From Tepidimonas taiwanensis (GTDB taxonomy: Bacteria > Pseudomonadota > Gammaproteobacteria > Burkholderiales > Burkholderiaceae_C), in contig NZ_CP083911.1 in the NCBI RefSeq assembly GCF_020162115.1, positions 2,046,001-2,110,000 on the forward strand: a stretch of DNA of 64,000 nt, given 5' to 3'. Position 1 is the stretch's first letter. Each line of letters starts with the position of its first letter. The notes beneath the pieces were generated by a model. It was given only the letters and a program-made list of their open reading frames with translations. It was not told the origin of the DNA and searched no databases. Positions 54,923-62,544 of the stretch are shown here, piece by piece. Made by a program: the position numbers and the translations under genes.

Positions 54923-54993
54923 GCCTGATCCTGACACGGCCCCGGCCTGGAGCCGGCCGGCGGGCCTGCTACAATAATAGGCTTATCGACCGC

Positions 54994-55086
54994 GGAGAGA
55001 TGGCAGAGTGGTCGAATGCGCCGGACTCGAAATCCGGTATACGGGTCTTCCCCGTATCGAGGGTTCGAATCCCTCTCTCTCCGCCA
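54994..55086 (+). tRNA. tRNA-Ser (anticodon CGA)
   Basis: A 93-nt class II tRNA with acceptor stem GGAGAGA/TCTCTCC, anticodon CGA at 55028-55030 in a CCGGA/TCCGG stem, a long variable arm (ACGGGTCTTCCCCGT), TTCGAAT in the T loop and an encoded CCA. TACAAT at 54970-54975 is a likely -10 box. Its last 15 nt are the attachment core of an integrated element, and the tRNA remains intact. Confidence 0.97.
55072..55086 (+). other. attL core
   Basis: CCTCTCTCTCCGCCA, the 3' end of tRNA-Ser including the acceptor strand and CCA. The same 15 bases recur at 62685-62699. Including bases upstream, 22 of 25 positions match between the two ends. Confidence 0.88.
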
Positions 55087-55098
55087 GACAGATCACGC

Positions 55099-55124
55099 AA
55101 GCCCATGATTTCATGGGCTTTTTT
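55099..55124 (+). terminator. Element-borne terminator after tRNA-Ser
   Basis: AAGCCCATG and CATGGGCTT form a 9-bp stem with loop ATTT, followed by a T-run. It lies just inside the left end and so replaces the native tRNA-Ser terminator, which was displaced to 62707. Confidence 0.85.
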
Positions 55125-55141
55125 CTTCTGGTTGCGCGCCG

Positions 55142-55162
55142 GTTCTTACTGCCGTTCTTACT
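55142..55162 (+). repeat. Left-end direct repeats GTTCTTACT, 12-bp period (candidate arm sites)
   Basis: GTTCTTACT occurs at 55142-55150 and 55154-55162, 55 bp inside the attL core. A near-identical pair with the same 12-bp period lies near the right end (62545-62565). Matching repeats at both ends suggest integrase arm-type sites. Confidence 0.6.
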
Positions 55163-55262
55163 GGCGCGCGGCGCTAGGGGCCCCGCCACGGCGCGCAGCC
55201 GCCCCAAGTTGCAGGCCGGTTGCAGGCTGCAACCTCCGGGGTTGCACCCCCGGCCTCCCCGG

Positions 55263-55505
55263 TCACCTCTTGCGCGCAGGCAGCCAGTCCAATGGCGGCG
55301 GCGGCTCTTGGCCTGCGCCGATGGCAAGGGCACAGCGCAGCAGCTCGGTCTGCCAGCCGGTCATCCAGCAGCGCGGCCAGATGGCCTCCACCAGCTCGGG
55401 TTCAGTTTCCAGCAGCACGGCAGCGGCACGCACGAAGCGCGCCGCATCCTGCGGCGTGCCGATCACCACGTTGTCGGCTTCCTCGATGGCTTGCTCTGGG
55501 GTCAT
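55263..55505 (-). CDS. Small protein of unknown function, last gene of the element
   Basis: An 80-residue acidic-to-neutral protein starting MTPEQAIEEADNVVIGTP, with several Trp and a Pro-rich end (EPPPPLDWLPARKR). No domain is recognised. It is the most distal gene of the element's minus-strand run, separated from the HGGxSTG gene by 105 bp that contain three direct repeats. It could encode cargo or a small regulator. Confidence 0.6.
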   Translation of the reverse strand: MTPEQAIEEADNVVIGTPQDAARFVRAAAVLLETEPELVEAIWPRCWMTGWQTELLRCALAIGAGQEPPPPLDWLPARKR

Positions 55506-55581
55506 GGCGCGGATTGTCTGGGAAGCGCCGCGCCGCGGGGGTGGGTGTTCTGCACCCCACCCCGGTTTTTTTGCCGCTTGC

Positions 55582-55617
55582 GGCGGTAACTTTGGCGCTA
55601 ACTTGCGGCGCTAACTT
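55582..55617 (+). repeat. Three direct repeats GGCG(G/C)TAACTT
   Basis: GGCGGTAACTT at 55582-55592 and GGCGCTAACTT at 55594-55604 and 55607-55617, spaced 12 and 13 bp. They fill the gap between two element genes, the last touching the HGGxSTG gene's stop codon. Spacing of about one helical turn suggests a protein-binding array on one DNA face. Confidence 0.6.
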
Positions 55618-55997
55618 CCTGCTGGGCCCCTGCGCCGGTTGTCGGCGGCGCGCAGCCTGCCCCGCGCCAGCGCTTCCAGCGCCCGCTGCCTGCCCTCCGG
55701 TGTCTTGGGGCCCGTGCTCAGGCCACCGTGGAAGCGGCAGCGCCCGCCCGCTCCATCGCCCAGCGCGATGCAGGGCAGGCCACGGCGGTTCTTCGCCATG
55801 CACAGCCCGCAGCCGTTGCGCTGCGCTTTCTCGGCAGCATGGCGGGCCTTTTCAGGCTCCACCCCCAGCGCCACCAGCCGCTGCGCCAGATCGGACGCGG
55901 CCTTGCGGGCCTGTCGCTTGGTTGCGATGGCATCCACCATCGCCTGCAATTGCAGCAGTCGTTGCGCCGCCGCTTTCGGTAGGCTGCGCTCGATCAT
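55611..55997 (-). CDS. HGGxSTG-domain protein
   Basis: A 128-residue protein with a helical, basic N-terminus and a C-terminal motif: Cys residues in NGCGLCMAKNRRGLPC, then RCRFHGGLSTGPKTPEGRQR. This HGGxSTG motif recurs in small proteins of phages and integrative elements. The Cys and His spacing suggests a metal-bound knuckle, and the basic tail suggests nucleic acid binding; function is not established. It overlaps the upstream gene (ATGA). Confidence 0.75.
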   Translation of the reverse strand: MIERSLPKAAAQRLLQLQAMVDAIATKRQARKAASDLAQRLVALGVEPEKARHAAEKAQRNGCGLCMAKNRRGLPCIALGDGAGGRCRFHGGLSTGPKTPEGRQRALEALARGRLRAADNRRRGPAGS

Positions 55998-56212
55998 GGG
56001 GCCACTCCGGGGGTGGCATCGTCCGGCCAGCCCCGCCGTGGGGGCAGCCCGATTCGGATGCGGAAGCGGTCAATGGCCTGCATGTCCGCGTCAAACTCCG
56101 CCGGGGTCTGATGATGGGCGCAGCAGGCGTTGGGCTGGGCCGCATCGTAGATGCCGTTGATGCAGCCCCATCGGGCATCGTAGGCGCAGCAGTTGGCGCA
56201 CGTTCGTTTCAT
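55994..56212 (-). CDS. Small Cys-rich protein of the element
   Basis: A 72-residue protein with six Cys in the first 31 residues (MKRTCANCCAYDARWGC, then ACCAHH), a pattern that could bind zinc or another metal. The second half, FDADMQAIDRFRIRIGLPPR, is more ordinary. No family is recognised with confidence. ATGA overlaps on both sides place it in a translationally coupled set with its neighbours. Confidence 0.65.
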   Translation of the reverse strand: MKRTCANCCAYDARWGCINGIYDAAQPNACCAHHQTPAEFDADMQAIDRFRIRIGLPPRRGWPDDATPGVAP

Positions 56213-56958
56213 GGTTGCCGTCCTTCGGATAGGGGCGGGTTGACCGATGCTGCAAACCCCGTGCAGCGGTGCGGCAGCGCCACCAGCTCCACGGGCAGCG
56301 CCAGATGTTGCACGGCGCAGCGCCAGCGGCTATCGGCCCCGGCGCGCAGGTGCGCACAGGTCACGCACGGCACGCGGTCATCACCGCAGCGCCTGCCCCA
56401 GTGCACCACGTCCGCCAGCCGCTCGGCTTCGGCCTCTTCCATGCCCAGCGCCAGCGCGCGCGCCTGCACCGCGGCCATGCGCCCGATCTCTTCCTCGCTG
56501 GCCGGGCTCCAGTCGCGCAGCCGCTCGGCTTGGTAGGGGTGCGGGGTCTGCGTGATCGCGCTTGGGCCGGGCGTCTGCTGGCGCTGGGATGCCGGGCCGG
56601 GCAGATGCGCGTAACGCGCCCACAGGTCGGCACCGGCGGGGCAGCGCTGCCCGTAGCCCCGGCCAGCCGCAGCGCAGATGGCGCAGGCCTCAGCGTGCCG
56701 CCGGTAGGCGCGGTCGGCAGCCTGCCATGCGTCGGCACCGGCCGGTGCGCTGGCGGGGGCGGAATTCGATTCCGGCCCTTGGCGCTGGGGCGCTTTGCCG
56801 CGCGCATCGCTTGCGTTTGTGTTGTTTGGCGGGGTTACCGGGGTAACAGGGGTTACATCGTTGATTTTGTTGGTGGTTTTCGTAACCTCGGACGGTTGCG
56901 CCGGGGTTACAGGGGTTACAGCCGCGCGCCTTGCCCGCAGGTAGTCCCGCAATGTCAT
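56209..56958 (-). CDS. Element protein with Val-Thr-Pro repeats, function unknown
   Basis: A 249-residue protein. Residues about 13-45 are low complexity with repeated V-T-P triplets, encoded by the R1 9-mer array. The rest contains Cys clusters (EACAICAAAGRGYGQRC near 90-106 and VPCVTCAHL near 200), compatible with zinc binding, and SEEEIGRMAAVQARALALGM. It overlaps the primase-helicase gene and the Cys-rich gene by 4 nt each. The repeat-encoded part is probably a flexible linker tolerated because the DNA is needed. Confidence 0.65.
   Translation of the reverse strand: MTLRDYLRARRAAVTPVTPAQPSEVTKTTNKINDVTPVTPVTPPNNTNASDARGKAPQRQGPESNSAPASAPAGADAWQAADRAYRRHAEACAICAAAGRGYGQRCPAGADLWARYAHLPGPASQRQQTPGPSAITQTPHPYQAERLRDWSPASEEEIGRMAAVQARALALGMEEAEAERLADVVHWGRRCGDDRVPCVTCAHLRAGADSRWRCAVQHLALPVELVALPHRCTGFAASVNPPLSEGRQP
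56831..56920 (+). repeat. R1: 90-bp array of GGGGTTACA-type 9-mers
   Basis: On the plus strand: three tandem units (GGGGTTACC, GGGGTAACA, GGGGTTACA; 56831-56857), a 24-bp T-rich spacer, one inverted unit (GTAACCTCG; 56882-56890), 12 bp, then two tandem GGGGTTACA units (56903-56920). The array lies in the start of the 249-residue gene. It aligns without gaps to R2 on the opposite strand (58695-58784), 70 of 90 positions identical by hand count. Confidence 0.88.
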
Positions 56959-59777
56959 ACCTGCTCCCCCAGCCGCTCGGCGTAGATGCGGTACACCTTG
57001 ACGGTGCGCCCGGCAATCCGCATGCAGCGCTGGCGCTTGCCGTCCTCCCCCGGCGCGTCGGCAGCCCCGGCCTGCACCAGCGCGTCATAGGCGCGCTGCT
57101 TGTCGTAGCCTCGCACGGCCTCCGCGAAGCCGTCCGCCGTGAACAGGAAGATGCGCTCGCCGCTGCTGCCCGTTGTCCACCAGCCCGCACGGTCACGCAC
57201 AAGGTGGCTTTCGGGGGCGTCGGTGGCCGAGAATCGGGCGTCTGCGTGCCGGTCAATGAAGGCGGCCACCTGCTCCAGAATGCGGCGCTGCTCATCGCTG
57301 CCGTTGCCGCGCTGCGCGCCCCAGAGCTCAAAGCCCAGCGCGGCAGCCTTCACCGCTGCGCCTTCGGGCCAGCCGGTCAGCCCGTACTCGGTGGCAAGCT
57401 CGCCTGCCAGCGCCAGCAGCGCAAAGCGGTTGGCGGCGCGGTGCTGCTGCCCGTGCGCGCCTTGGGCGGCAAATTCCGGCAGGCTGCGGATGGTGTCGAG
57501 CAGCTCTGCATGGTTTTCGGTATCGTGCGTCAGTCGATCAAGGAACGCGCGGCCCGCATGCCCGTAGTGCCGGTTGGCGGCTTCCTTGATGGCGTCAGCC
57601 AAGGCGCGCGCATCCTCAAAGCCGTGCAGCTCGTCGAACGCTCCATGCTGGCGCGCCACGGGCACATCCAGCAGCCGCACGCTCTGCCCGGCCTTGGCTT
57701 TGATACCGACTTCCTGCATGGATGTGGCGATGGTGCGCTCGCCGTTGGACAGCACAAAGCAGCGCCAGCGCCGCAGGCTGCGCGCCGCTCCGGTGCGGCT
57801 GGCGCGCGCCTTGCCGGTGCCGTTGGTCAGGGCATAGACGATCAGGCCGATGTCGCGCGGCTCGCACTCGCTGATTTCATCCAGCGCCAGCAGCCCGTCG
57901 TTGAACAGCACGGCGGCACCTTCGATGCCGTTGGCGGTGGCGCGCCAGCTTCGCTTGAACGCCGGGCCGCCCCAGACGCTGCGTGCGGCTTCCAGCAACG
58001 TGGTCTTGCCGGTGCTGGAGTCGCCAACGAAGTGCAGCCCGCCGCCTTCGGCGTTGCACCGGTGCAGCAGCGGGCCAGCAAAGGCAGCGCACAGCGCCAG
58101 CATCAGCAGCGGGTTGCCAACAGCGCGCGCGGCAATGGCATCTCGCCAGCTCTGCAGGTTGCCAGCGGTGGCGTAATCGGCCAGCAGCGCCTCTTCGCTT
58201 TGGAACACGACGTCTTGCGCGCCGGGGCCAATGACCGCATCGGGCAGCACGAAACACCCCCGGTGCCAGCCCACCTGCTGCACGCAGGTGACGCTGCGGC
58301 GCGGATGCTGGCTTTGCAGGTACACATCCAGCAGGTGGCGCGCGTGCGGGTCGATTTCCACCCCCAGCGACAGCAGCACGCCCCGCAGCTCATCACCTCG
58401 GCCTGCCAGCATCGCCATTGGCATGCTCCACTCCCGCCAGCGCCCGTGCGTGTTGCGCAGCCGCAGCAGGCGGCCATAGTTGGCGTCGTGATCGTCTGAT
58501 GCTACGGCCACCACGTGCAGCGGGCTGCATACCCACGTGTCGGTCAGCACCGGCGGGGCCTCCCCCTTGCCGGGCTTGATGCCAAAGTGCCACACGCCGG
58601 GGCGCAGCCGCTGCCCGCCGGGGCGCTGCACCCAGTCGTCGAACACCTTGAATGCGGGCCTGCCCTCTTCGCCCGGCACCGGGTCAGCGCCGTCTGTAAC
58701 CCCTGTAACCCCGGCTTCGGGCTGCGGGGTTACGGAAAACTCGTTGTGAATCAACGGTGTAACCTCTGTTACCCCGGTAACCCCGTCTTGGCGATCAAAC
58801 GCAATGTCTGCACGCGGTTGCGCGGCCTCAAAGCACGCGGCCACCGCCTGCAGCCCGGCCAGCTGGTGCAGGTCGTTGAAGTCTTTAGCCTTGTCGGGCC
58901 GATCCGCAGGGAACCTTGGCACGGCCAGCAGCGCGCCAGCCGCGCGCGCCGCTGCGCTGGCCTTGGTCAGGCCGGGGTTGCCCTCTTTGCGCCAGTCATC
59001 ATCGGCGGCCACGATCAGCCGCGCATCGGGGTACTTGGATCGCAGGGCAAGGGCCACCGGCTCCAGATTGCCCGCGTTGAAGGCCACGGCCACGGCGCAT
59101 CCGGTGGCCTCATGGATGCTGGCTCCCGTGGCGTAGCCTTCGCAGACGATCAGCACGCCTTCAGGCTTGCCGATGGCGTGATAACAGCCGGTGCGCCTGC
59201 CGCCCAGAAGCCCTTTCTTGTCTTCGCTGTTTCGCGGGTTGATCCGTTCGATGTTCCAAAGCTTGCCGCCCGCATCCCGCATGGGCACGATCAGGTAACC
59301 GTCGGCCTCCACCTTCACGCCGTAGGGTTTCACGCCCTTGGCGCTCAGGTAGGGATGCTCTGCGGTGGCCGGGGCTGCTGCCTGCCAGCGCCGGGCCGCC
59401 ACCTGTGCGGCTTGCTGCTGGCGCTGCGCCGTGTCCGCATCGCGTTGCTGGCGCATGGCTTGCAGCTTTCGCCGGTAGGCTTCGCGCTCTGCCGGGGTCA
59501 TGGCTTCCCGGGTCTTGCTGCACCATCGGCGCTTGATGCCGCTGCGCCAGCAGCCGAAAGCGCCAGCCGGTACGCCGTCCAGATGCAGCACGTACCAGCC
59601 CGCATCGTCGCCACGCTTGCCGTCGCTGGCAAAGCGGCGCAGCTTGCCATCGGGGATGATGTCATCCGGTGGCGTCAGGCCAGCGGCGGCAATGGCATTG
59701 CGGAAAGCCTCCACCGGGTAAAGCCGGGGGGCGGGCAGGCTCGATAGCGCCCCGGTGCAGCTCGCATCGATCAGCAT
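56955..59777 (-). CDS. Toprim/DUF927-like primase-helicase
   Basis: A 940-residue replication protein. About 130-310 is a Toprim-like primase region (HPYLSAKGVKPYG, VLIVCEGYATGASIHEATG, LIVAADDDWRKEGN). A linker near 330-365 is encoded by R2. The C-terminal half is a DUF927-like helicase or ATPase: Walker A in FVGDSSTGKTTLLEAARSVW, Walker B in LALDEISE and a sensor region FVLSNGERTI. Related proteins replicate P4-like and other small elements. It probably unwinds the element's own origin, perhaps by binding R1/R2. The start at 59777 overlaps the preceding small gene by 7 nt. Confidence 0.88.
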   Translation of the reverse strand: MLIDASCTGALSSLPAPRLYPVEAFRNAIAAAGLTPPDDIIPDGKLRRFASDGKRGDDAGWYVLHLDGVPAGAFGCWRSGIKRRWCSKTREAMTPAEREAYRRKLQAMRQQRDADTAQRQQQAAQVAARRWQAAAPATAEHPYLSAKGVKPYGVKVEADGYLIVPMRDAGGKLWNIERINPRNSEDKKGLLGGRRTGCYHAIGKPEGVLIVCEGYATGASIHEATGCAVAVAFNAGNLEPVALALRSKYPDARLIVAADDDWRKEGNPGLTKASAAARAAGALLAVPRFPADRPDKAKDFNDLHQLAGLQAVAACFEAAQPRADIAFDRQDGVTGVTEVTPLIHNEFSVTPQPEAGVTGVTDGADPVPGEEGRPAFKVFDDWVQRPGGQRLRPGVWHFGIKPGKGEAPPVLTDTWVCSPLHVVAVASDDHDANYGRLLRLRNTHGRWREWSMPMAMLAGRGDELRGVLLSLGVEIDPHARHLLDVYLQSQHPRRSVTCVQQVGWHRGCFVLPDAVIGPGAQDVVFQSEEALLADYATAGNLQSWRDAIAARAVGNPLLMLALCAAFAGPLLHRCNAEGGGLHFVGDSSTGKTTLLEAARSVWGGPAFKRSWRATANGIEGAAVLFNDGLLALDEISECEPRDIGLIVYALTNGTGKARASRTGAARSLRRWRCFVLSNGERTIATSMQEVGIKAKAGQSVRLLDVPVARQHGAFDELHGFEDARALADAIKEAANRHYGHAGRAFLDRLTHDTENHAELLDTIRSLPEFAAQGAHGQQHRAANRFALLALAGELATEYGLTGWPEGAAVKAAALGFELWGAQRGNGSDEQRRILEQVAAFIDRHADARFSATDAPESHLVRDRAGWWTTGSSGERIFLFTADGFAEAVRGYDKQRAYDALVQAGAADAPGEDGKRQRCMRIAGRTVKVYRIYAERLGEQV
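58695..58784 (-). repeat. R2: inverted copy of the 90-bp 9-mer array
   Basis: Read on the minus strand: GGGGTTACC, GGGGTAACA, GAGGTTACA in tandem, a 24-bp spacer, the inverted unit GTAACCCCG, 12 bp, then GGGGTTACA twice. The order, spacing and internal inversion equal R1 exactly. It lies in the linker of the primase-helicase gene, encoding G-V-T triplets, whereas R1 encodes V-T-P. Confidence 0.88.
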
Positions 59778-59998
59778 GATGCGCCCCCCTGCTCAATGCC
59801 GTAATGGGCTTCCAGACGATCCAGAATGGCGTTGATGTAGCCCAGCCGGTAGGCAATGTCGTAGTACGGATCGCGCCCCGGGAGTTGGCAGCCGCTGGCG
59901 CTGGTGGCACAATCCGGGGTGCCGAACGCATCCCCGAGTTGTTCCGGCAGCCCCGGCCCGGTGCCGGGGTTTTCTTTTGGGGTCGGATGTTGCTTCAT
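59771..59998 (-). CDS. Small element protein ahead of the primase gene
   Basis: A 75-residue protein, MKQHPTPKENPGTGPGLPEQ at the start and YYDIAYRLGYINAILDRLEA near the end; the latter is an amphipathic helix. An AGGGGGG sequence precedes the ATG. It overlaps the primase-helicase start by 7 nt and follows alpA by 12 bp, so it is probably co-translated with replication functions. No family is recognised. Confidence 0.65.
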   Translation of the reverse strand: MKQHPTPKENPGTGPGLPEQLGDAFGTPDCATSASGCQLPGRDPYYDIAYRLGYINAILDRLEAHYGIEQGGASC

Positions 59999-60010
59999 GC
60001 CGCCCCCCTT

Positions 60011-60256
60011 TCAGTCTTTGGCCTCAGCGCTCAGGCGGCGCATGGCCTCGATCAAGTCCCCGGCGCGCCAGAATGCGGCGCGGCCAATGTGCACCGGACG
60101 GGGTAGCTTGCCCTCATTGATTAGTGCGTGAAACTTGGTCACGCCAATGCGCAGCAGCGGCGGATGGTGGCGCGTGCCTTCGAGAATGTCGCGGCGGCGC
60201 AGCATGGCATCCGGGTGCCATGCGGCGGCGGTTTGCTGATGTTCGCGGATTTGCAT
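60011..60256 (-). CDS. AlpA-family DNA-binding regulator
   Basis: An 81-residue AlpA-like protein with a MerR-like helix-turn-helix: LLRIGVTKFHALINEGKLPR, then PVHIGRAAFWRAGDLIEAM. In P4-like elements AlpA-type proteins activate integrase or act as excisionase. GGAG about 8 nt upstream supports ATG 60256. It likely controls this element's integration state or the replication genes that follow it; this is inference. Confidence 0.83.
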   Translation of the reverse strand: MQIREHQQTAAAWHPDAMLRRRDILEGTRHHPPLLRIGVTKFHALINEGKLPRPVHIGRAAFWRAGDLIEAMRRLSAEAKD

Positions 60257-60456
60257 GCGTGCACTCCTGTGGCGGAAGTGCGTGCATTGCACCCTCAAGA
60301 ACGGAAGCCGTGAAGATGGGCGGGTTCAAAAAACTTGCCCACCGCAGCCTGCGATCCCAGCCACCCCCCACAGCCTAATCCACCCACCCCGGGGGTGGGT
60401 GGGTGCGGCCCGTGCGGGCATAAAGATGCTGAACAATCAATGGGTTATGGGGTGGG
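60257..60456. promoter_or_regulatory. Gap upstream of alpA with small inverted repeat
   Basis: 200 bp between the AlpA-like gene and the next gene upstream, the longest gap between coding genes inside the element. GTGCATTGCAC at 60282-60292 is an inverted repeat upstream of the alpA start and could be an operator. A C/G-rich tract near 60380-60405 and one 9-mer-like sequence near 60454 are otherwise unexplained. Confidence 0.35.
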
Positions 60457-61047
60457 TTACCCCGGGGTCTTCGGGGCTCCGCCAAACTGCCAGTTGGCTA
60501 CCTTGGCAACCTCTTCGATGCCTTGCTCGTTCGGGCTGCCGTCTTCCTTGGTCAGGCCAAACTGCGCGGCGTGTTCGCGCAGCCACTTTTTCAGCGTTTC
60601 TTTCGGGCTGCGCCCGGCCACCTCCCCGGCGGCCAGCCATGCAGACACGGCGGCGGCCAGCTTGGGAGCGTAGCGGGGATGCTCCGGATTCATGTAGTCC
60701 GGCACTTTCGCATCGTGGAAGAAAAACCCATTGGTGACGCCACGTTGACGCAGCCAGTCGCGCAGGGATTCCACCTCAACGGTAGATTGGTTTATGTTGT
60801 TGAATGGCACCCCGAACCCGTCAGTATCTACGAGAATTTTGCCTTTCAGCCTATCGGCTTCCAGTGCACGGAAAATTGCGGTCTTTGCGGCCATGTATCT
60901 GGTAAATGTTCCGTCAGCTTTGTAGAAACCGGCATTTTCTACACTATCCACTTCTGCCGGATCAGCTCCGGCAATCAGGCATGCGGCCTCTTGGACAGTC
61001 AATGTTTCGCACAGCCGCCAAAGCGCCAAGTTGTCGTCCTCTTCCAT
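60457..61047 (-). CDS. Element protein of unknown function (196 residues)
   Basis: A hydrophilic protein starting MEEDDNLALWRLCETLTVQE, with LIAGADPAEVDSVENAG and a C-terminal part SPKETLKKWLREHAAQFGLT. The N-terminal pattern and the C-terminal helix resemble small proteins found near AlpA in integrative elements, but I can name no function. The longer in-frame extension upstream overlaps the next gene and lacks a ribosome site, so the ATG at 61047 (AGGGGG upstream) is used. Confidence 0.7.
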   Translation of the reverse strand: MEEDDNLALWRLCETLTVQEAACLIAGADPAEVDSVENAGFYKADGTFTRYMAAKTAIFRALEADRLKGKILVDTDGFGVPFNNINQSTVEVESLRDWLRQRGVTNGFFFHDAKVPDYMNPEHPRYAPKLAAAVSAWLAAGEVAGRSPKETLKKWLREHAAQFGLTKEDGSPNEQGIEEVAKVANWQFGGAPKTPG

Positions 61048-61075
61048 GTTTGCATCCCCCTGCGAATCGAAGACA

Positions 61076-61285
61076 TCAAACGCACCGGCAATCGTGGGCT
61101 CCGTCGGCAATGGCAGCCGCGATCTCATCGGCCAGCTCTGACGCCACAGCAAGCCCAGCCACGATGTCGCTGGCGCTTTCTGGCGCGACTTGCGCCGCCT
61201 GCGGGTCAAAGCCCATCGATACCAGCCCGAGAATGGCCCGCACGTCGCGGATGGCTTTGGCGGCTGCGCGTTGCTGTGACTGCAT
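61076..61285 (-). CDS. Small helical element protein (69 residues)
   Basis: Starts MQSQQRAAAKAIRDVRAILG and continues with ASDIVAGLAVASELADEIAA; probably mostly alpha-helical and Ala-rich. A near-perfect AGGAGGAAAG ribosome site lies before the ATG at 61285, fixing the start. No family is recognised. It lies between the integrase gene and the 196-residue protein gene, 25 bp downstream of the integrase stop. Confidence 0.65.
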   Translation of the reverse strand: MQSQQRAAAKAIRDVRAILGLVSMGFDPQAAQVAPESASDIVAGLAVASELADEIAAAIADGAHDCRCV

Positions 61286-61310
61286 GGCTTTCCTCCTTGG
61301 TTGATCGGCC

Positions 61311-62522
61311 TCACGATGCAAGGGCCAGCCTAATCACCCGCCCCGTGCCGGTGGCGAAGTCCGCCCATGCGCTCATCAGTTCGCGGCGGCGCTCGAACAG
61401 ATCGGATCGCTGGTAGGCGGCCTCCACCTTGTCCGCGTTGACGTGCGCCAGCGCCGCCTCGGTCACGCTGCGGGGGTAGCTTGTCTGCTCCTCTGCCCAC
61501 GTGCGGAATGCAGAGCGGAAGCCGTGCACGGTCACGCCGGGTGCGATGGCGTGCAGCGCCTTGCTGACGGCCACGTCCGACAGCATCCCGCCACGGGCAC
61601 CCGGAAACACCCAGTCCGCATCCGTGCGGCGCATCTTCTGTGCAGCGCGCAAAACTTCCAGCGCCGCAGCCGACAGCGGCACCCGGTGGGGGCGCGCAGC
61701 CTTCATGCGCTGCGCTGGTATCGTCCACGTCGCCGTGCGCAGGTCGATTTCCTCCCAGCGGCACCCCCGCGCCTCGCCGCTGCGCGCTGCCGTCAGGATG
61801 ATGAAGCGCAGGCACAGGGCCGATGCGCGATCCTGCTGCTCCAGCGCGGCCATGATGCGCGGCACGTCGGCGTAGTCCGCAGCGGCATGGTGTTGCCGTG
61901 CGGCCACCTTGCGCGCAGGCGGCAGCACCTTATCCAGTACCCCTTTCCAGCGCGCCGGGTTGCGCGCGCCGTCGCACAGCCCGTGCACGGCGGCGTAGTC
62001 CAGTACCGCTTCGATGCGCTGGCGCAGGCGCGTTGCGGTTTCGGTCTTTTCTGCCCACAGCGGCACAAGAATGGCCTTGATGTCAGCCAGCGTGATGTCC
62101 GCCGGGGCCTTGTGGCCGATCACCGGAAAGGCGTAGTCCCGCAGCGTGTTGGCCCATTGCTGCGCATGCTTGGGGTTGCGCCAGCCGGGGCGCTTGGCTT
62201 CGATGAGCTCTTCGGCGCAGTCGGCAAACGTGCGGCGCTTTTCGGCCTCGGTGCGCGGCAGCAGCTGCGCCGGGTCTTTGCCGTCGGCAACGGCGGCGCG
62301 CATGGCCTCTGCCAGCTTGCGGGCCTGCGCCAGCGTGCGGCTGTGCAGCGGCCCCAGCCCGATCTCACGTACCCGCTGCGTTGCCTTGTCCCGGTAGCGG
62401 AACACCCAGCTGCGCGCTCCGCTGGCCTTCACCCGCAGGTACAGGTTGCCGCCATCGGCGTGAAAACCCGGCCCGGCAGTCTGCACCGCACGGGCCGAAA
62501 GAAGGTGTAACCGGGCCGCCAT
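61311..62522 (-). CDS. int: P4-type tyrosine recombinase/integrase
   Basis: A 403-residue integrase. The N-terminal DUF4102 arm-binding domain is seen in HADGGNLYLRVKASGARSW and RYRDKATQRVREIGLGPL. The core-binding SAM-like domain is about 100-190. The catalytic domain has Arg in TAARSGEARGCRWEEID, His-x-x-Arg in HGFRSAFRTWAEE and the nucleophile Tyr in KVEAAYQRSDLF. It starts inside the right end, 162 bp from attR, the usual place for P4-type integrases that use tRNA genes. Upstream in-frame codons toward the att site lack a good start. Confidence 0.93.
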   Translation of the reverse strand: MAARLHLLSARAVQTAGPGFHADGGNLYLRVKASGARSWVFRYRDKATQRVREIGLGPLHSRTLAQARKLAEAMRAAVADGKDPAQLLPRTEAEKRRTFADCAEELIEAKRPGWRNPKHAQQWANTLRDYAFPVIGHKAPADITLADIKAILVPLWAEKTETATRLRQRIEAVLDYAAVHGLCDGARNPARWKGVLDKVLPPARKVAARQHHAAADYADVPRIMAALEQQDRASALCLRFIILTAARSGEARGCRWEEIDLRTATWTIPAQRMKAARPHRVPLSAAALEVLRAAQKMRRTDADWVFPGARGGMLSDVAVSKALHAIAPGVTVHGFRSAFRTWAEEQTSYPRSVTEAALAHVNADKVEAAYQRSDLFERRRELMSAWADFATGTGRVIRLALAS

Positions 62523-62544
62523 GTTCGCACTCCGCCTAACTCCA

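Noticed and set aside
55582..55617. Short repeats considered as a CRISPR array
   Set aside because: Unit and spacing are 11-13 bp, with no spacers and no cas genes in the window.
60447..60470. GGGTTACCCCGGGG near 60454 as a further copy of the R1/R2 9-mer
   Set aside because: Only one imperfect unit, without tandem neighbours or the internal layout, so it is probably chance or codon usage.
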